Assembly (NCBI GenBank): GCA_031254615.1
Contig: JAIRUC010000013.1
Coordinates: forward strand, 1 to 38,699
Direction of reading: 5' to 3'
DNA from: Treponema sp.
GTDB taxonomy: Bacteria > Spirochaetota > Spirochaetia > Treponematales > Breznakiellaceae
DNA: 38,699 nucleotides
Shown: one piece after another, positions 16,007-25,978 of the stretch
How positions within the stretch are numbered: position 1 is the stretch's first letter
Layout of the letters: each line of letters begins with the position of its first letter
The notes under the pieces: generated by a model
What the model was told of the DNA's origin: nothing
Seen by the model: the letters and a program-made list of their open reading frames with translations, nothing else
Databases searched by the model: none
Position numbers and translations under genes: made by a program

Positions 16007-17713
16007 TTATTCCTCCAATAGCCATGTTCTGATAAGCTGAGCCGCATCGTCCGGATGTTCCTTCGCCATGTTGATGACGCTTTCCATAAGTTCCATCCTG
16101 TTGCGCTCTTCCAGTGAAATGGATACTTCCATTCCTTCCGCTTCCGCTTCGGCCATTGCGCTCTCTCGCAGCATCTGTTCGCGTCTTGCCCGCTCTTCTT
16201 CCGCAAGCCTTCTGCGCCTCTCCATCTCGCGGGAGATCATCCTGAATAATATAAATCCAAATAACAGTAATGTCAAACCTGAAAGGAAAACAACAATTGT
16301 AGTCTGTATCTGTTTCTTCCTGAAATACGCGGCATCTTCGATCCTGAATTCTTCTCTCCGGTCAAATTGTTCGTTTATCACAGTGACAGAATCCCCCCTC
16401 GCGGAATTATATCCGATAGCGTCGCGGATTAACGCTTCGACCCTGCGCAGGTTTTCCGCCGGAATTGGGGTGTACTCGCGTTCCAGAGTTTTGTCCGGCA
16501 GTACTATCGGGTTTCCATTTTCATCGTATTTCATCTTCCATGTTCCGTCGATATTGACAGAAACAGTTACACGATCTATTTTCGGACTTTTTTCTCCCTG
16601 AGTATTGAGCTCGCCTATTTCATAATTTTTTGTTCCTGTATTTTGGTTCATCTCACCGTAAAGGTTGCTCATGTCCTTAAAAGCCGGAGGAGTCTGTCCC
16701 TCAACTCCGGAAGGTCCTTCCGGATTGTATCCCGTTCCTCTCCATTTAGTGTCAGATGAAGATTCCGACCGGGGAACTGTCATGGTTCTTTCCGAATCGT
16801 CATACGGAAGGCCGGGAGTACGCTCCTTAATCATAGTGGGAAGATAATCTGTTCTGGTATAGGCTTCCTGATTAAAGCCAATATCAAATTTTATGTTAAG
16901 GTCCCTAACACGATCTGCGGAAAAAGTACCTTGAAGCGCGGTAAGTATAAGAGTCCTGTACCTTTTTTCCATATCCAGATTGAATTTTTGCTGGCGCTCG
17001 GTAAGGCTTTGTTTGTCAAAATCCTTCATTCCCTCAAAGTCGTTAAGCACAAGACCGTAATTATCGGTTATTGTGATATTTTCGTCCTTTAAGCCTTCTA
17101 TCGATAATTTCAGAAGTTTTTGTATACCCTCAATTTTTTTTCTGTTTTGGGTAATATCGCTTCCGGGCGTGGGAATAATAACTACACTGGCGCTTGTCGG
17201 ATTTTGATCGGAGCGGAAAACTTCTTCTTTAGGCCACACTATATTTAGACTGACGTTATCCACGCCTTCAACAGCCTTGATATGCTCAATAATCATCTGC
17301 CTTTGAGCCCGTTGGAAATTCACGCCGCGCTCAAAGTCGGTTATTGTCCAGCGCTCCTTGTCAAATACCTGCCATGGGTCTACGTTGCCGGGAATAAGGT
17401 CTTCCCTGATCAATATAGCCCTCATGCGCCGGGCTGTCGCCGAATCGGCAACCTGCACAACGCCTGTTGGCGTAACGCTGGCGGTTACTCCTTCTTCATT
17501 GAGCCTGACAAGGATCCTGTCAAGAGCCGCCTCATCTCTGATTGGCGCGTCTATTACAGACGCCAGAACAGGAGATGCCGAAACCCTGAAAAGCATGACG
17601 ATTCCCACAATGATGACCGCTACGACAGCGAGGAAAATTCCCCTCTGCCGCATAGACCAGTCAGCCCAGAAACCGGCGGCTTTTGTAAAGATTTTTTTTA
17701 GAAACTCATTCAT
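16007..17713 (-). CDS. fliF: Flagellar MS-ring protein FliF
   Basis: Inner-membrane ring that templates flagellar assembly. Transmembrane helices lie at about 26-46 (GIFLAVVAVIIVGIVMLF) and about 465-487, bracketing a large periplasmic part with ring-building motifs. The cytoplasmic tail ends in a FliG-binding segment (DDAAQLIRTWLLEE). The start is set at the ATG at 17713, because GGGAGGGG sits just upstream and the next start 12 nt earlier would lie inside that ribosome site. Length is 568 aa, normal for the family. Confidence 0.95.
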   Translation of the reverse strand: MNEFLKKIFTKAAGFWADWSMRQRGIFLAVVAVIIVGIVMLFRVSASPVLASVIDAPIRDEAALDRILVRLNEEGVTASVTPTGVVQVADSATARRMRAILIREDLIPGNVDPWQVFDKERWTITDFERGVNFQRAQRQMIIEHIKAVEGVDNVSLNIVWPKEEVFRSDQNPTSASVVIIPTPGSDITQNRKKIEGIQKLLKLSIEGLKDENITITDNYGLVLNDFEGMKDFDKQSLTERQQKFNLDMEKRYRTLILTALQGTFSADRVRDLNIKFDIGFNQEAYTRTDYLPTMIKERTPGLPYDDSERTMTVPRSESSSDTKWRGTGYNPEGPSGVEGQTPPAFKDMSNLYGEMNQNTGTKNYEIGELNTQGEKSPKIDRVTVSVNIDGTWKMKYDENGNPIVLPDKTLEREYTPIPAENLRRVEALIRDAIGYNSARGDSVTVINEQFDRREEFRIEDAAYFRKKQIQTTIVVFLSGLTLLLFGFILFRMISREMERRRRLAEEERARREQMLRESAMAEAEAEGMEVSISLEERNRMELMESVINMAKEHPDDAAQLIRTWLLEE

Positions 17714-17738
17714 AACCCCTCCCAAGGTACATTATTGC

Positions 17739-18134
17739 TTATCTAGTATTTATCAAGTCTCTCCAGCCCTGAACAAGGCGGCTTAAAACATTTCGCGTAA
17801 TGCTTAACGCCATGCTCGCTTCGGCCTGCGCAATCGTAATATCGTGAATATCAACCGAATCAGGATTGATAATCGCCTCTTTTTCAAGCTGGTTTACAGA
17901 CTGATGCGCGCCGGAAACCTTATCCAGCGCCTGCAGCATTGCGTGTTCAAAAGTGCCGGCTCCTGTTACGTGCTGCGCGTCAATTTTTTTCTCCAAAGCA
18001 ATTACTTTATTTCCGCTGCCAAAGTACGGGCTGTCAGGCGGCAGCATATGCTTTTGATGAGTACGCGCCATTTGTGTCGCGTAATTTTTTGCACCGCTCT
18101 CGCTTATATAAGCTTGGTTACTGAATATCTGCAT
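17739..18134 (-). CDS. fliE: Flagellar hook-basal body adaptor FliE
   Basis: A 131-aa protein with the C-terminal FliE domain (about 60-131: FEHAMLQALDKVS, IAQAEASMALSITRNV, LVQGWRDLINTR). FliE joins the MS ring to the proximal rod and is among the first exported substrates. The N-terminal ~45 residues are longer than in enterobacterial FliE (about 104 aa). It lies 20 nt after flgC and 25 nt before fliF. Confidence 0.92.
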   Translation of the reverse strand: MQIFSNQAYISESGAKNYATQMARTHQKHMLPPDSPYFGSGNKVIALEKKIDAQHVTGAGTFEHAMLQALDKVSGAHQSVNQLEKEAIINPDSVDIHDITIAQAEASMALSITRNVLSRLVQGWRDLINTR

Positions 18135-18154
18135 AATTCCCCTCCCCTACTATG

Positions 18155-18616
18155 TTACCTTGAACCTATATCCAAAGCTCGTAAGAACATTGCCTTTGAA
18201 CCTTCTATTATCGCTGAGTTTGCCTCGTAAGACCGTGATGCGGAAATCATATCCACCATTTCCGTAACGATATCCACATTCGGCAGTTCAACATAACCTT
18301 CCCGCGGACCGGACTTTATCGCATCGGGATGAGTCGGATCCCAGCGCAGAGGATTCTCCGTTGAATAATCCTTTTGAATTTCCGAGACGCGCACGCCGCG
18401 CCCGATTCCGTTGTCCATCGACTCCGGCAGGAATGGCGAGCGCCAGTAGGGGCTGTCTACCCTTGGGCGCATAATAACGCGGCTGCGCCTGAAAGGGCCG
18501 CCCTCGTTGGTACGCGTGGTGTTTATATTGGCCATGTTATCTGAAATTACGTCAACTCTTACCCTGTCGGCGCTCAATCCTGTTGCGGCTATGTTAATCG
18601 AATTAAAAAGTCCCAT
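18155..18616 (-). CDS. flgC: Flagellar proximal rod protein FlgC
   Basis: A 153-aa rod protein. The N terminus has the rod/hook family motif (ATGLSADRVRVDVISDNMAN) and the C terminus has the coiled-coil VDMISASRSYEANSAII of FlgC. It assembles with FlgB, FlgF and FlgG into the periplasmic rod. It is four nucleotides downstream of flgB. Confidence 0.95.
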   Translation of the reverse strand: MGLFNSINIAATGLSADRVRVDVISDNMANINTTRTNEGGPFRRSRVIMRPRVDSPYWRSPFLPESMDNGIGRGVRVSEIQKDYSTENPLRWDPTHPDAIKSGPREGYVELPNVDIVTEMVDMISASRSYEANSAIIEGSKAMFLRALDIGSR

Positions 18617-18620
18617 TCAC

Positions 18621-19034
18621 TTACCCTCTTAATACCTGATTTATCTGGCTGAATTCAAATGCCGCCGACTGCGCCAAAAGCGTGTATGTCATCTGGTTTT
18701 GAGTGGCAAGCATGAATTCCTGCTCCGGATCAACGTTGTTCCCGTTGTTGTTATATGTGCTGGTATAGTCAAGCACCCGGCGGATTTGCACGTCCCTGTA
18801 ATCCCTTTCTTTCCAGTTGGGGATATGTTTAGGATTAGTCAAATTGAGTTCCAAAGCCGGTTTTTCCTTTTCGGAATCCAGCGCCTTTTTCAACTCGCTT
18901 TCAAAATTGACATTTGACCGCTTAAAGTTCGGAACTGTGGCATTGGCCATATTGTTGGCAATTACCTGACGGCGCACGACATTTGCGTCCATGGCGCGGT
19001 GCAGTAAATCGACAGTTTTGGCAAAAGTATTCAT
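18621..19034 (-). CDS. flgB: Flagellar proximal rod protein FlgB
   Basis: A 137-aa rod protein with the N-terminal VIANNMANATVPNFKRS motif and a C-terminal helix. It follows hslU after 43 nt, the gene order also seen at the head of the flgB operon in Borrelia. No obvious flagellar-type promoter is visible in the 43-nt gap, so transcription probably comes from upstream. Confidence 0.95.
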   Translation of the reverse strand: MNTFAKTVDLLHRAMDANVVRRQVIANNMANATVPNFKRSNVNFESELKKALDSEKEKPALELNLTNPKHIPNWKERDYRDVQIRRVLDYTSTYNNNGNNVDPEQEFMLATQNQMTYTLLAQSAAFEFSQINQVLRG

Positions 19035-19077
19035 TAATATCCTCCATTTCTAACATCGGCAAAAGCCAAATGTCCCT

Positions 19078-20610
19078 TTATAGAATATACCTGCCAAGGT
19101 CCTGATCCTTGACGATTTCGGCCAGTTTTTCGTTGACATAATCGACGGTTATGTCAATATTCGCCGGCGCTATATCGGACGCCTCAAAGGACAATTCCTC
19201 CAGCAAGGTCTCCATTATGGTATGAAGACGGCGCGCCCCGATATTTTCCAGCTTTGAATTGACATCAGCGGCAAGCGCGGCAAGGTGTTCAATCGCTTCG
19301 GGCGCAAAGTTGAGTTTTACCTCTTCCGTGCCAAGCAATTCGGTGTATTGCCTGATAAGGGCGTTTTTGGGCTCGGTAAGGATACGCAAAAAATCGTCCT
19401 TGCCGAGAGAGTCCAATTCCACCCGCAGAGGGAAACGCCCCTGCAATTCCGGGATAAGGTCGGAAGGCTTGCTTACGTTGAAAGCTCCGGCCGCGATAAA
19501 GAGAATGTGGTCTGTATTGACGGGTCCCCATTTTGTGTTAACCGTAGCGCCTTCGACAATGGGAAGGATGTCGCGCTGGACGCCTTCGCGGGAAACATCG
19601 GGGCCGCCTCCCCTGTCGCCCTTTACGGCGATTTTGTCAATCTCGTCAATAAAAATAATGCCTGTCTCTTCTACCCGCTGGCGGGCTTCGTCGCTTACGC
19701 GATCGCGGTCAACAAGTTTTTCCGCTTCTTCGGCTTTCAGTATTTCCCGCGCCCTGGCGACCGTAACAACTTTTTTCTTTTTACCGCCGCCAAAGAAACC
19801 GGCAAAACCGGAGAGGCTGTTTTCAAGTTCTTCCATGCTGGCACCCATCATTTCTATTGTTGGAAATTGAGGGTTCTGGCTTACCATAAGTTCTACCGGC
19901 CTGTCCTCAAGTTTGCCCTCACGAAGCATAACCCTGAATTTTTCCCGCGTGGCCTTAAACTTTTCGTCTTCGGCTTCATTTAACGGTTCTTCTTTTGCCG
20001 GATTATTCGCATCTTCGATTTCTTCGGGTTTGTTATTCATAAACGGAATGCCCACCTGAAGAGTTGTCCCGATAATACTGCCGTTTGAATTTTCAGGGTT
20101 GATTGAAAAAGAGCCCATCGGCCTTACGACGGGTTTAAGTTTTTTATCTTTTGGTTTTTTGGGATTTGACGGAAGCAATAAATCAAGGAGCGCTTCTTCC
20201 GCGCGTTTTTCCGCTTCCTGAGTGACAGATTCCTGCATCTCCTGTTTTACCATCTGAAATCCCGCGGCCATTAAATCGCGGACCATGGATTCGACATCCC
20301 TGCCCACATAGCCTACTTCGGTATACTTTGTCGCCTCTACTTTTAAGAAAGGAGAGCCCGCGAGTTTCGCAAGACGGCGCGCGATTTCCGTTTTTCCGAC
20401 GCCAGTAGGTCCTATCATCAGGATATTCTTGGGCGCGATATCTTCGCGTAACTCAGGCTCCAGTTTGAGCCGCCTTATGCGGTTTCTTAACGCTACAGCA
20501 ACCGCGCGTTTTGCTTTCTTCTGGCCTACGATGTATTTATCCAGCTCAGAAACGATTTCTTTTGGAGTCAGCTTGTTTACTTTTTCGTCCATTGGTTTAT
20601 TCTCCGTCAT
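19078..20610 (-). CDS. hslU: HslU, ATPase subunit of the HslVU protease
   Basis: AAA+ unfoldase that feeds proteins into HslV. Walker A GPTGVGKT is at 67-74 and Walker [11 protein letters not shown] follows the I domain. The C terminus is RYIL, the tail that docks into HslV and activates it. The start is the ATG at 20610, which overlaps the hslV stop (TAATG). At 510 aa it is about 65 residues longer than E. coli HslU (443). The excess falls in the intermediate (substrate-handling) domain, about residues 130-240, as a charged Lys/Glu/Pro-rich insertion. Confidence 0.95.
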   Translation of the reverse strand: MTENKPMDEKVNKLTPKEIVSELDKYIVGQKKAKRAVAVALRNRIRRLKLEPELREDIAPKNILMIGPTGVGKTEIARRLAKLAGSPFLKVEATKYTEVGYVGRDVESMVRDLMAAGFQMVKQEMQESVTQEAEKRAEEALLDLLLPSNPKKPKDKKLKPVVRPMGSFSINPENSNGSIIGTTLQVGIPFMNNKPEEIEDANNPAKEEPLNEAEDEKFKATREKFRVMLREGKLEDRPVELMVSQNPQFPTIEMMGASMEELENSLSGFAGFFGGGKKKKVVTVARAREILKAEEAEKLVDRDRVSDEARQRVEETGIIFIDEIDKIAVKGDRGGGPDVSREGVQRDILPIVEGATVNTKWGPVNTDHILFIAAGAFNVSKPSDLIPELQGRFPLRVELDSLGKDDFLRILTEPKNALIRQYTELLGTEEVKLNFAPEAIEHLAALAADVNSKLENIGARRLHTIMETLLEELSFEASDIAPANIDITVDYVNEKLAEIVKDQDLGRYIL

Positions 20611-21155
20611 TAATCTAATTCCTCTAATGTTATTTGTGAATTTGTATAAATACAAATGTTACCCGCAATTTTCAAACTTTTCTCCGCAATTTCCGCGGCA
20701 GAAAAACTACTGCCGTCCAAAAAAGCGAGAGCCGCGGCATAAGCGTAATTTCCGCCCGACCCGATTGCAAGCGCGTTTTCGGCAGGCTCGATTACATCCC
20801 CCGTGCCGGAAATAAGCAAAGTCTTTGAAGCGTCCGCTACCAGCAGCAACGCCTCAAGCCGCCTTAATGTCCTGTCCAGCCGCCAGTCCTTCGCCAGTTC
20901 CACCGCCGCTCTTAAAAGATCGCCTGAGTACTCTTTCAGCTTTGCTTCAAAGCGGTCAAAGAGCGTGAAAGCATCGGCAGTTGCGCCGGCAAACCCGCAA
21001 AGGACTTTTCCGTCCATCAGGCGGCGCACTTTGCGGGCGTTATTTTTCATAACAGTTTCGCCCATTGTTACCTGACCGTCACCAGCCATGGCGACTTTTC
21101 CGTCTTTTCTTACGGCGATTACCGTAGTTGATCGTATTTCCGGTCTATATCGCAT
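20610..21155 (-). CDS. hslV: HslV, peptidase subunit with N-terminal propeptide
   Basis: Threonine peptidase, N-terminal nucleophile family. The conserved [20 protein letters not shown] and [13 protein letters not shown] segments are present. The nucleophile Thr is at position 10, not 2, so nine residues (MRYRPEIRS) must be removed. No alternative start is available between the ATG and this Thr. The gene overlaps xerC upstream by 11 nt and hslU downstream by 1 nt. It forms a double hexamer capped by HslU. Confidence 0.93.
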   Translation of the reverse strand: MRYRPEIRSTTVIAVRKDGKVAMAGDGQVTMGETVMKNNARKVRRLMDGKVLCGFAGATADAFTLFDRFEAKLKEYSGDLLRAAVELAKDWRLDRTLRRLEALLLVADASKTLLISGTGDVIEPAENALAIGSGGNYAYAAALAFLDGSSFSAAEIAEKSLKIAGNICIYTNSQITLEELD

Positions 21156-22071
21156 TTTTTGCTCCTTTTTTCTTTGTTCCGTGCGGATGCGCTTTCGCGT
21201 ATACCTTTTTCAGATTTTCCAAATTTACATGCGTATAACGCTGTGTTGTCGAAAGGCTTGAGTGCCCGAGCATCTCCTGAACAATGCGGACATCACAGCC
21301 CGAATTTACAAGATGCGTAGCGAAACTGTGCCGCAGCGCGTGAGGGTGAATATTTTTCCCCAGCCCTGACTGTTGCGCGTAACGGGAGATTATCCACCGC
21401 ACTCCGGGAACGGAAATCGGCTGCCCCTTCCTGCTGATAAACAAAGAGCCTTTTTTCGCTGTTTTTCCCGCCATGGCAAGCCGCGATGCGCGGGCAGGCA
21501 GATATTCCGCTATGGCCGCCTTTGCTTCGTCAGAGAAAAACACATATCTTTCTTTGCCGCCCTTTCCGGTTATGCGGGCTTCATCCAGTGTTGGGGAAAT
21601 ATTTTCCGTGGAAAGAGACACTAATTCCGAAATACGCAGGCCTGCCGAATACATGGTTAAAATCAGCGCTTTGTCCCTTTCCGGCCACAGGATTCCGGCA
21701 GTTTCAGGCAGAGCGGCAAAAGAAGCCATCTCTTTTTCCCAAAGTACGCTTGGCAGTTTAACGGGCGTTTTAACATTCCGCAACGCGGTGCATGGGTTGT
21801 CCGCACGTTTGTTTAAACGTACCTGCCAGCGGTAAAAACCGCGGATTGATGAAAGGCAGCGGTTTACGCTCGTCCCCGCCATGTTTTCCGCGGTCAGGTC
21901 GGCGATAAACTTCTGCACTTCGTAAGGGGACGCTTTTTCAGGACTTATTCCGTGATTGGCGCAGTAATTCGCGTAACGGGTCAAATCATTACTGTACGCT
22001 TCAAGCGTTCTTTTTGAACAGCCGCGGACAGAGTCAAGATAAGATAAATAACCGTTCATTGCCGTTTCCAT
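21145..22071 (-). CDS. xerC: Tyrosine recombinase XerC-like
   Basis: Site-specific recombinase expected to resolve chromosome dimers with a partner Xer protein. An N-terminal core-binding domain (1-100) is followed by the catalytic domain with R146, K170/K173, H244-x-x-R247 (HPHALRH), H270 and nucleophile Y279. The start is the ATG at 22071 two nucleotides after the topA stop, with a GAGGAA ribosome site inside the topA end; earlier in-frame starts lie inside topA. Length 308 aa is normal. A second Xer gene sits at 25979. XerC versus XerD is assigned by position beside topA and hslV (as in codV-type loci), not by phylogeny. Confidence 0.85.
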   Translation of the reverse strand: METAMNGYLSYLDSVRGCSKRTLEAYSNDLTRYANYCANHGISPEKASPYEVQKFIADLTAENMAGTSVNRCLSSIRGFYRWQVRLNKRADNPCTALRNVKTPVKLPSVLWEKEMASFAALPETAGILWPERDKALILTMYSAGLRISELVSLSTENISPTLDEARITGKGGKERYVFFSDEAKAAIAEYLPARASRLAMAGKTAKKGSLFISRKGQPISVPGVRWIISRYAQQSGLGKNIHPHALRHSFATHLVNSGCDVRIVQEMLGHSSLSTTQRYTHVNLENLKKVYAKAHPHGTKKKGAKNAI

Positions 22072-22073
22072 TT

Positions 22074-24227
22074 TTATTCCTCTTCGTCCGCGCTGTGCAG
22101 ATAATCGCAGTCGGGATTTATGCACAGTTTGTGGGCGCCGTTTTTCTTGTCATACTTTTCAACAAGGAAAAAGCCGCATTTTGGACAATCCTGATTGAGC
22201 GGCTTAAAATGACTGATAAAATCGCACTCGGGATAATTTGCACAGCCGTAGAATTCCTTGCTTTTGCCCTTTGTCTTGCGCGCAACTATATCGCCGCCGC
22301 ATTTCGGGCATTTTGCAAGCGGGATGGATTTGGTGTTACGGCACTCCGGGAAGCCCGAACAGGCAAGGAAAAATCCGTAACGGCCTAGTTTTTTTACCAT
22401 TGGCTTGCCGCATTTTTCGCAGGTGTGACTTGTCGGTTCGTCAAGAATTCCTTTGAAGGATTCAATGTTTTTGGTTACGTCATCAACTGTCGTTTTAAAG
22501 GGACTCCAGAATTCCCTGATCATTTCCGGCCAACTGACTTTGTTGTCTTCCACATCGTCAAGTTTGGCTTCCATTGAGGCCGTAAAATCGGCGTCAACAT
22601 ATAACGGAAAATGTTCAACTAACACATCGCTTATCAGTTTTCCAAGGACGGTAGGCACAAGCTGTTTGTTAGAGCGCGTAACGTAATATCGATCCAGCAA
22701 AACAGAAATAATGGAAGCATAGGTTGAAGGCCGTCCGATGCCTTTTTCTTCCAGCGTGCGTACAATAGAAGCGTCCGAATAGCGGGACGGCCCCTGCGTA
22801 AAGTGCTGTTCATTTTTGAATTTATCCATTTTTACTTTATCGTTTACTTCAAGCGAAGGACAGGAGCCTGTATTGTCTTCTTTGGAAGACAGAAGTTTTA
22901 CAACTTTGTAAAAGCCTTTTTCAATCAGCTTTGTCCCGCTGACACGGAAAAGCCCTTCTTCGTTACCCGCAACTACTTTGATATCCATGCTTATAGTCCT
23001 GCTCTTCGCATTTGTCATCTGGCTGGAAACAAACCTTTCCCAGATAATTGTGTACAAACGCAGCTGATCCTTTGACAAATATTCTTTTATTGAGTCGGGG
23101 GTGTACTCGGTATATGTAGGCCTTATCGCTTCGTGCGCGTCCTGCGCGTTCTTGCCGACAGTATACTCAATCGGCTTTTCGGGCAGTTCTTTCGGATGAT
23201 TTTTATCCAGCCATGCGCGCACGTCTTCCAGCGCCGTTTGAGAAATACGGACGCTGTCCGTACGCATATAGGTAATCAAACCGACCCTTGATGCGCCAAT
23301 CGCCACGCCTTCGTAAAGCTGCTGCGCAACCTGCATCGTCTTGCGTGAGGTGAAACCAAGTTTGTTCGCGGCGGTTTGCTGCATCTGCGAAGTGGTAAAC
23401 GGCGCCTTGGGACGGATTGTCTTGTCGGTCTGGCGCACGTCAGATACCGTAAACTCGTTATCTTTAATTTTTTCGATTATCGCTTTTACTTCGGCTTCGT
23501 TTTTCAAAACCGGCTTAGCGTTATTCCACAATACAAGCTGGGCGGTATAAGATGTTTTTCCGATTTTAAATTCCGCTTCCAGCGTCCAGTATTCATCGGG
23601 GATAAAACTTTCAACTTCTTTTTCGCGTTCGCAGATTAGCCTGAGCGCTACAGACTGAACGCGTCCTGCGGAAAGGCCGTTCTTTACTTTTTTCCAAAGC
23701 AATGGCGAAAGATTATAACCTACAAGCCTGTCCAATACCCGGCGCGCTTTTTGCGCGGCAACTTTGGATTCGTCAATTGTCCGCGGATTAAGGACAGCCT
23801 CTTGTACAGCCTGCGGCGTTATTTCATTAAAACTTATACGCTCTATAGGAACATCATCCTTTTTTGCGGTAATGGCTTTTCGCAGGTGCCACGCAATGGC
23901 CTCTCCTTCGCGGTCATTATCACACGCAAGCAGGATTCTGCCGGATTTTTTTGCGTCTGACTGCAATTCTTTAAGAATTTTAGCCCTGCCGCGCACGGTA
24001 ATATATTCAGGCTCAAAATTGTTGTCGACATCAACGGCGGTACGGGATTTCGGCAAATCGATCAAATGCCCCATAGACGCCTTGACATTGTAGGATGTCC
24101 CAAGATATTTCTCTATGGTTTTCACCTTACCGGGAGATTCCACAATTACAAGAGTTTGTTTTTCCTGCTTTTTCTTCGCTTTCTTTGTAACAGTGCTTTT
24201 TTTCTTTGCCTTCGTTTTTTCTGCCAT
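22074..24227 (-). CDS. topA: DNA topoisomerase I
   Basis: Type IA topoisomerase that relaxes negative supercoils. The Toprim domain starts at about 26 (VIVESPGKVKTIEKYLG; acidic residues in ACDNDREGEA at 101-110), and the active-site Tyr is Y320 in GLITYMRTDS. The C terminus has three Cys4 zinc-ribbon motifs (CEKCG..C..C, CPKCG..C..C, CPKCG..C..C), the last ending close to the acidic C terminus. The N terminus begins with a Lys-rich stretch of about 24 residues ahead of Toprim, which is unusual. 717 aa is a typical length for bacteria lacking the extended C-terminal domains. Confidence 0.96.
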   Translation of the reverse strand: MAEKTKAKKKSTVTKKAKKKQEKQTLVIVESPGKVKTIEKYLGTSYNVKASMGHLIDLPKSRTAVDVDNNFEPEYITVRGRAKILKELQSDAKKSGRILLACDNDREGEAIAWHLRKAITAKKDDVPIERISFNEITPQAVQEAVLNPRTIDESKVAAQKARRVLDRLVGYNLSPLLWKKVKNGLSAGRVQSVALRLICEREKEVESFIPDEYWTLEAEFKIGKTSYTAQLVLWNNAKPVLKNEAEVKAIIEKIKDNEFTVSDVRQTDKTIRPKAPFTTSQMQQTAANKLGFTSRKTMQVAQQLYEGVAIGASRVGLITYMRTDSVRISQTALEDVRAWLDKNHPKELPEKPIEYTVGKNAQDAHEAIRPTYTEYTPDSIKEYLSKDQLRLYTIIWERFVSSQMTNAKSRTISMDIKVVAGNEEGLFRVSGTKLIEKGFYKVVKLLSSKEDNTGSCPSLEVNDKVKMDKFKNEQHFTQGPSRYSDASIVRTLEEKGIGRPSTYASIISVLLDRYYVTRSNKQLVPTVLGKLISDVLVEHFPLYVDADFTASMEAKLDDVEDNKVSWPEMIREFWSPFKTTVDDVTKNIESFKGILDEPTSHTCEKCGKPMVKKLGRYGFFLACSGFPECRNTKSIPLAKCPKCGGDIVARKTKGKSKEFYGCANYPECDFISHFKPLNQDCPKCGFFLVEKYDKKNGAHKLCINPDCDYLHSADEEE

Positions 24228-24236
24228 ACTACATCC

Positions 24237-25223
24237 TTATAAGTTAATTTCCAAGAAATCCGCCATGGAAGAGGCCATTTCCATTCCTATCGAATCCCAC
24301 GCCGGCATATCGCCGGAATCATCGTTATCTGCAAATTCAATATTCCATTTTTCAAGTACATCGCCTGCCGTATAAATTATTTCCGCTCCGTCGCCGGCAA
24401 GGTTGATCGTCCCGATTTTATCATGCAGTGAGCTGTACTGATGTTCCTGCAGCCCGCAAGACGCGACCCAAATATCTTTTCCCTGTTCCAGAGCAAAAGC
24501 CGCCGTAATTAACGCGCCCGATTTTTTTGGCGCTTCCACAATTATAACGCCGCGCGACAGTGCGGCAATAATCCTGTTTCTTGCCGGAAAGTTCCATTTA
24601 GCCGGCCTTGTTCCGGGAGGATATTCGGAAAGCAAAGCGCCGCCGCAATCCAGTATCCTTTTTGCCAGCCCCCTGTTTGAAGACGGATAAATTTCATCTA
24701 CGCCGGAACCCAGAACCGCGTATCCGGGAACGCCGCTTGCGAGGTTGCCCCTGTGCGACATAGCGTCAATACCGAGCGCAAGCCCGGAAACTACCGAAAG
24801 TCCTGCCTTTCCCGCACCGTAAGCCAATGTATAGGCCTGATTTGCTGCTTCCGGACTTGGTCTTCGCGTGCCGACCATGCCAAGCAGTGATTTATTCGGA
24901 TCGGGAAGAGCGCCCCTGTAATAAATAACAGCCGGCGGATCGTATATTTCTCTTAACAGCGGCGGATACTCTGGCTCACTCCATGACACCCAATTTATCG
25001 ATCTGTTTCTGTGAACTGTCTCTATTTCTTCCGCTTGTGTACGAATCTTGTCAATATCCCAGAAGTTTTCGATTCTTCGCCCCAAAAAACGCTCCATATC
25101 CTCTTTAGTCTGCCCAGTCAAATCTTCTTCATTGTCAAAGACCTGTAGTATATTTATCTTTTCCGCAGGCCTTAAATGAGGTAAAAGAGAAACATATAAA
25201 TCCAGCATTCCGCGGTTATTCAT
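24237..25223 (-). CDS. dprA: DNA-processing protein DprA
   Basis: Rossmann-fold DprA/Smf domain from about 110 to 290 with the conserved MVGTRRPS, SGLALGIDAMSHRG, GSGVDEIYP and NFPARNRIIAALS blocks. DprA loads RecA on incoming single-stranded DNA and also works outside classical competence. An N-terminal helical region of about 90 residues is present; a C-terminal winged helix is not evident. The start overlaps the upstream TPR gene by 8 nt. Beside topA, as in many spirochaetes and Firmicutes. Confidence 0.93.
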   Translation of the reverse strand: MNNRGMLDLYVSLLPHLRPAEKINILQVFDNEEDLTGQTKEDMERFLGRRIENFWDIDKIRTQAEEIETVHRNRSINWVSWSEPEYPPLLREIYDPPAVIYYRGALPDPNKSLLGMVGTRRPSPEAANQAYTLAYGAGKAGLSVVSGLALGIDAMSHRGNLASGVPGYAVLGSGVDEIYPSSNRGLAKRILDCGGALLSEYPPGTRPAKWNFPARNRIIAALSRGVIIVEAPKKSGALITAAFALEQGKDIWVASCGLQEHQYSSLHDKIGTINLAGDGAEIIYTAGDVLEKWNIEFADNDDSGDMPAWDSIGMEMASSMADFLEINL

Positions 25224-25965
25224 ACATCAACCTCTGAACAATTTCAATGTTGTTTAACGCTTCCGCCTGTAAATCCTTGTTCTTTGAACGGGTAATAATC
25301 CTTTCGTAAGTTTCAATTGCCTGCGTATAACTTCCGGTTACGGCATGAGCCCTTGCAAGAATAAACATCGCATGAAAATCCGAAGTATTCATTGACAGAT
25401 AACGCTCAAGATACGTTATTGCTTCCGCAGGGCGGTCAAGTTCAAATACATACAGTATTGCAAGGCCGTACATTGGCTTTGCATAGGTTACATCCAGTTC
25501 CAAAGCGCGTTTATATGAGTTTTCCGAAAGTTTATAATAATGCTCCCTTTCTTTTTCAGCGGAGGCGGAAAAGCCTACGACAGACTTTGCAACAATACCG
25601 GCGCTCACCCCGGTAAGATTGAAAAGGGACGCATCTTCGGGGGTAAAATAGATTGCCCTTTCAAGTGCTTCAAGCGCCTCATTGTGCAGCCCTTTGTCGG
25701 AAAGCCTGACGGCGAGGATTTTCCAGTATGCTCCCGTCTGCGCGCCCTCTCTTACATTCCGCTCAATCTGATCTTCATATAACGCAATTGCTTGCCTTAA
25801 ACCTTCAATGGATTCAGGCGGACCGCCCTTGGGGCTTAATTCGGCAATACGGCGCGCCAGCTCCTTGTTTGTTTTTCTTTTATCAATTTGATACAAAGAG
25901 TAAAACAATAAGCTGACCCCAGCAATAACAAGTATAGCAAGTACAATTTCTTTAAACTGTTTCAT
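25216..25965 (-). CDS. Membrane-anchored TPR protein
   Basis: A 249-aa protein with an N-terminal transmembrane helix (about 8-28) and at least four tetratricopeptide repeats (YWKILAVRLSDKGLHNEALE, SENSYKRALELDVTYAKPMY, AITYLERYLSMNTSDFHAMF, AIETYERIITRS). It is probably a periplasmic scaffold. It lies between xerD and dprA in the operon but nothing ties it to their functions. Confidence 0.8.
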   Translation of the reverse strand: MKQFKEIVLAILVIAGVSLLFYSLYQIDKRKTNKELARRIAELSPKGGPPESIEGLRQAIALYEDQIERNVREGAQTGAYWKILAVRLSDKGLHNEALEALERAIYFTPEDASLFNLTGVSAGIVAKSVVGFSASAEKEREHYYKLSENSYKRALELDVTYAKPMYGLAILYVFELDRPAEAITYLERYLSMNTSDFHAMFILARAHAVTGSYTQAIETYERIITRSKNKDLQAEALNNIEIVQRLMYE

Positions 25966-25978
25966 TTCAATTCTCTCA

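Noticed and set aside
19285-19983. Long plus-strand open frame opposite hslU (over 200 codons)
   Set aside because: It lies entirely antisense to a strongly conserved gene and has no domain or ribosome site; the same is true of the long frame opposite fliI (12846-13436).
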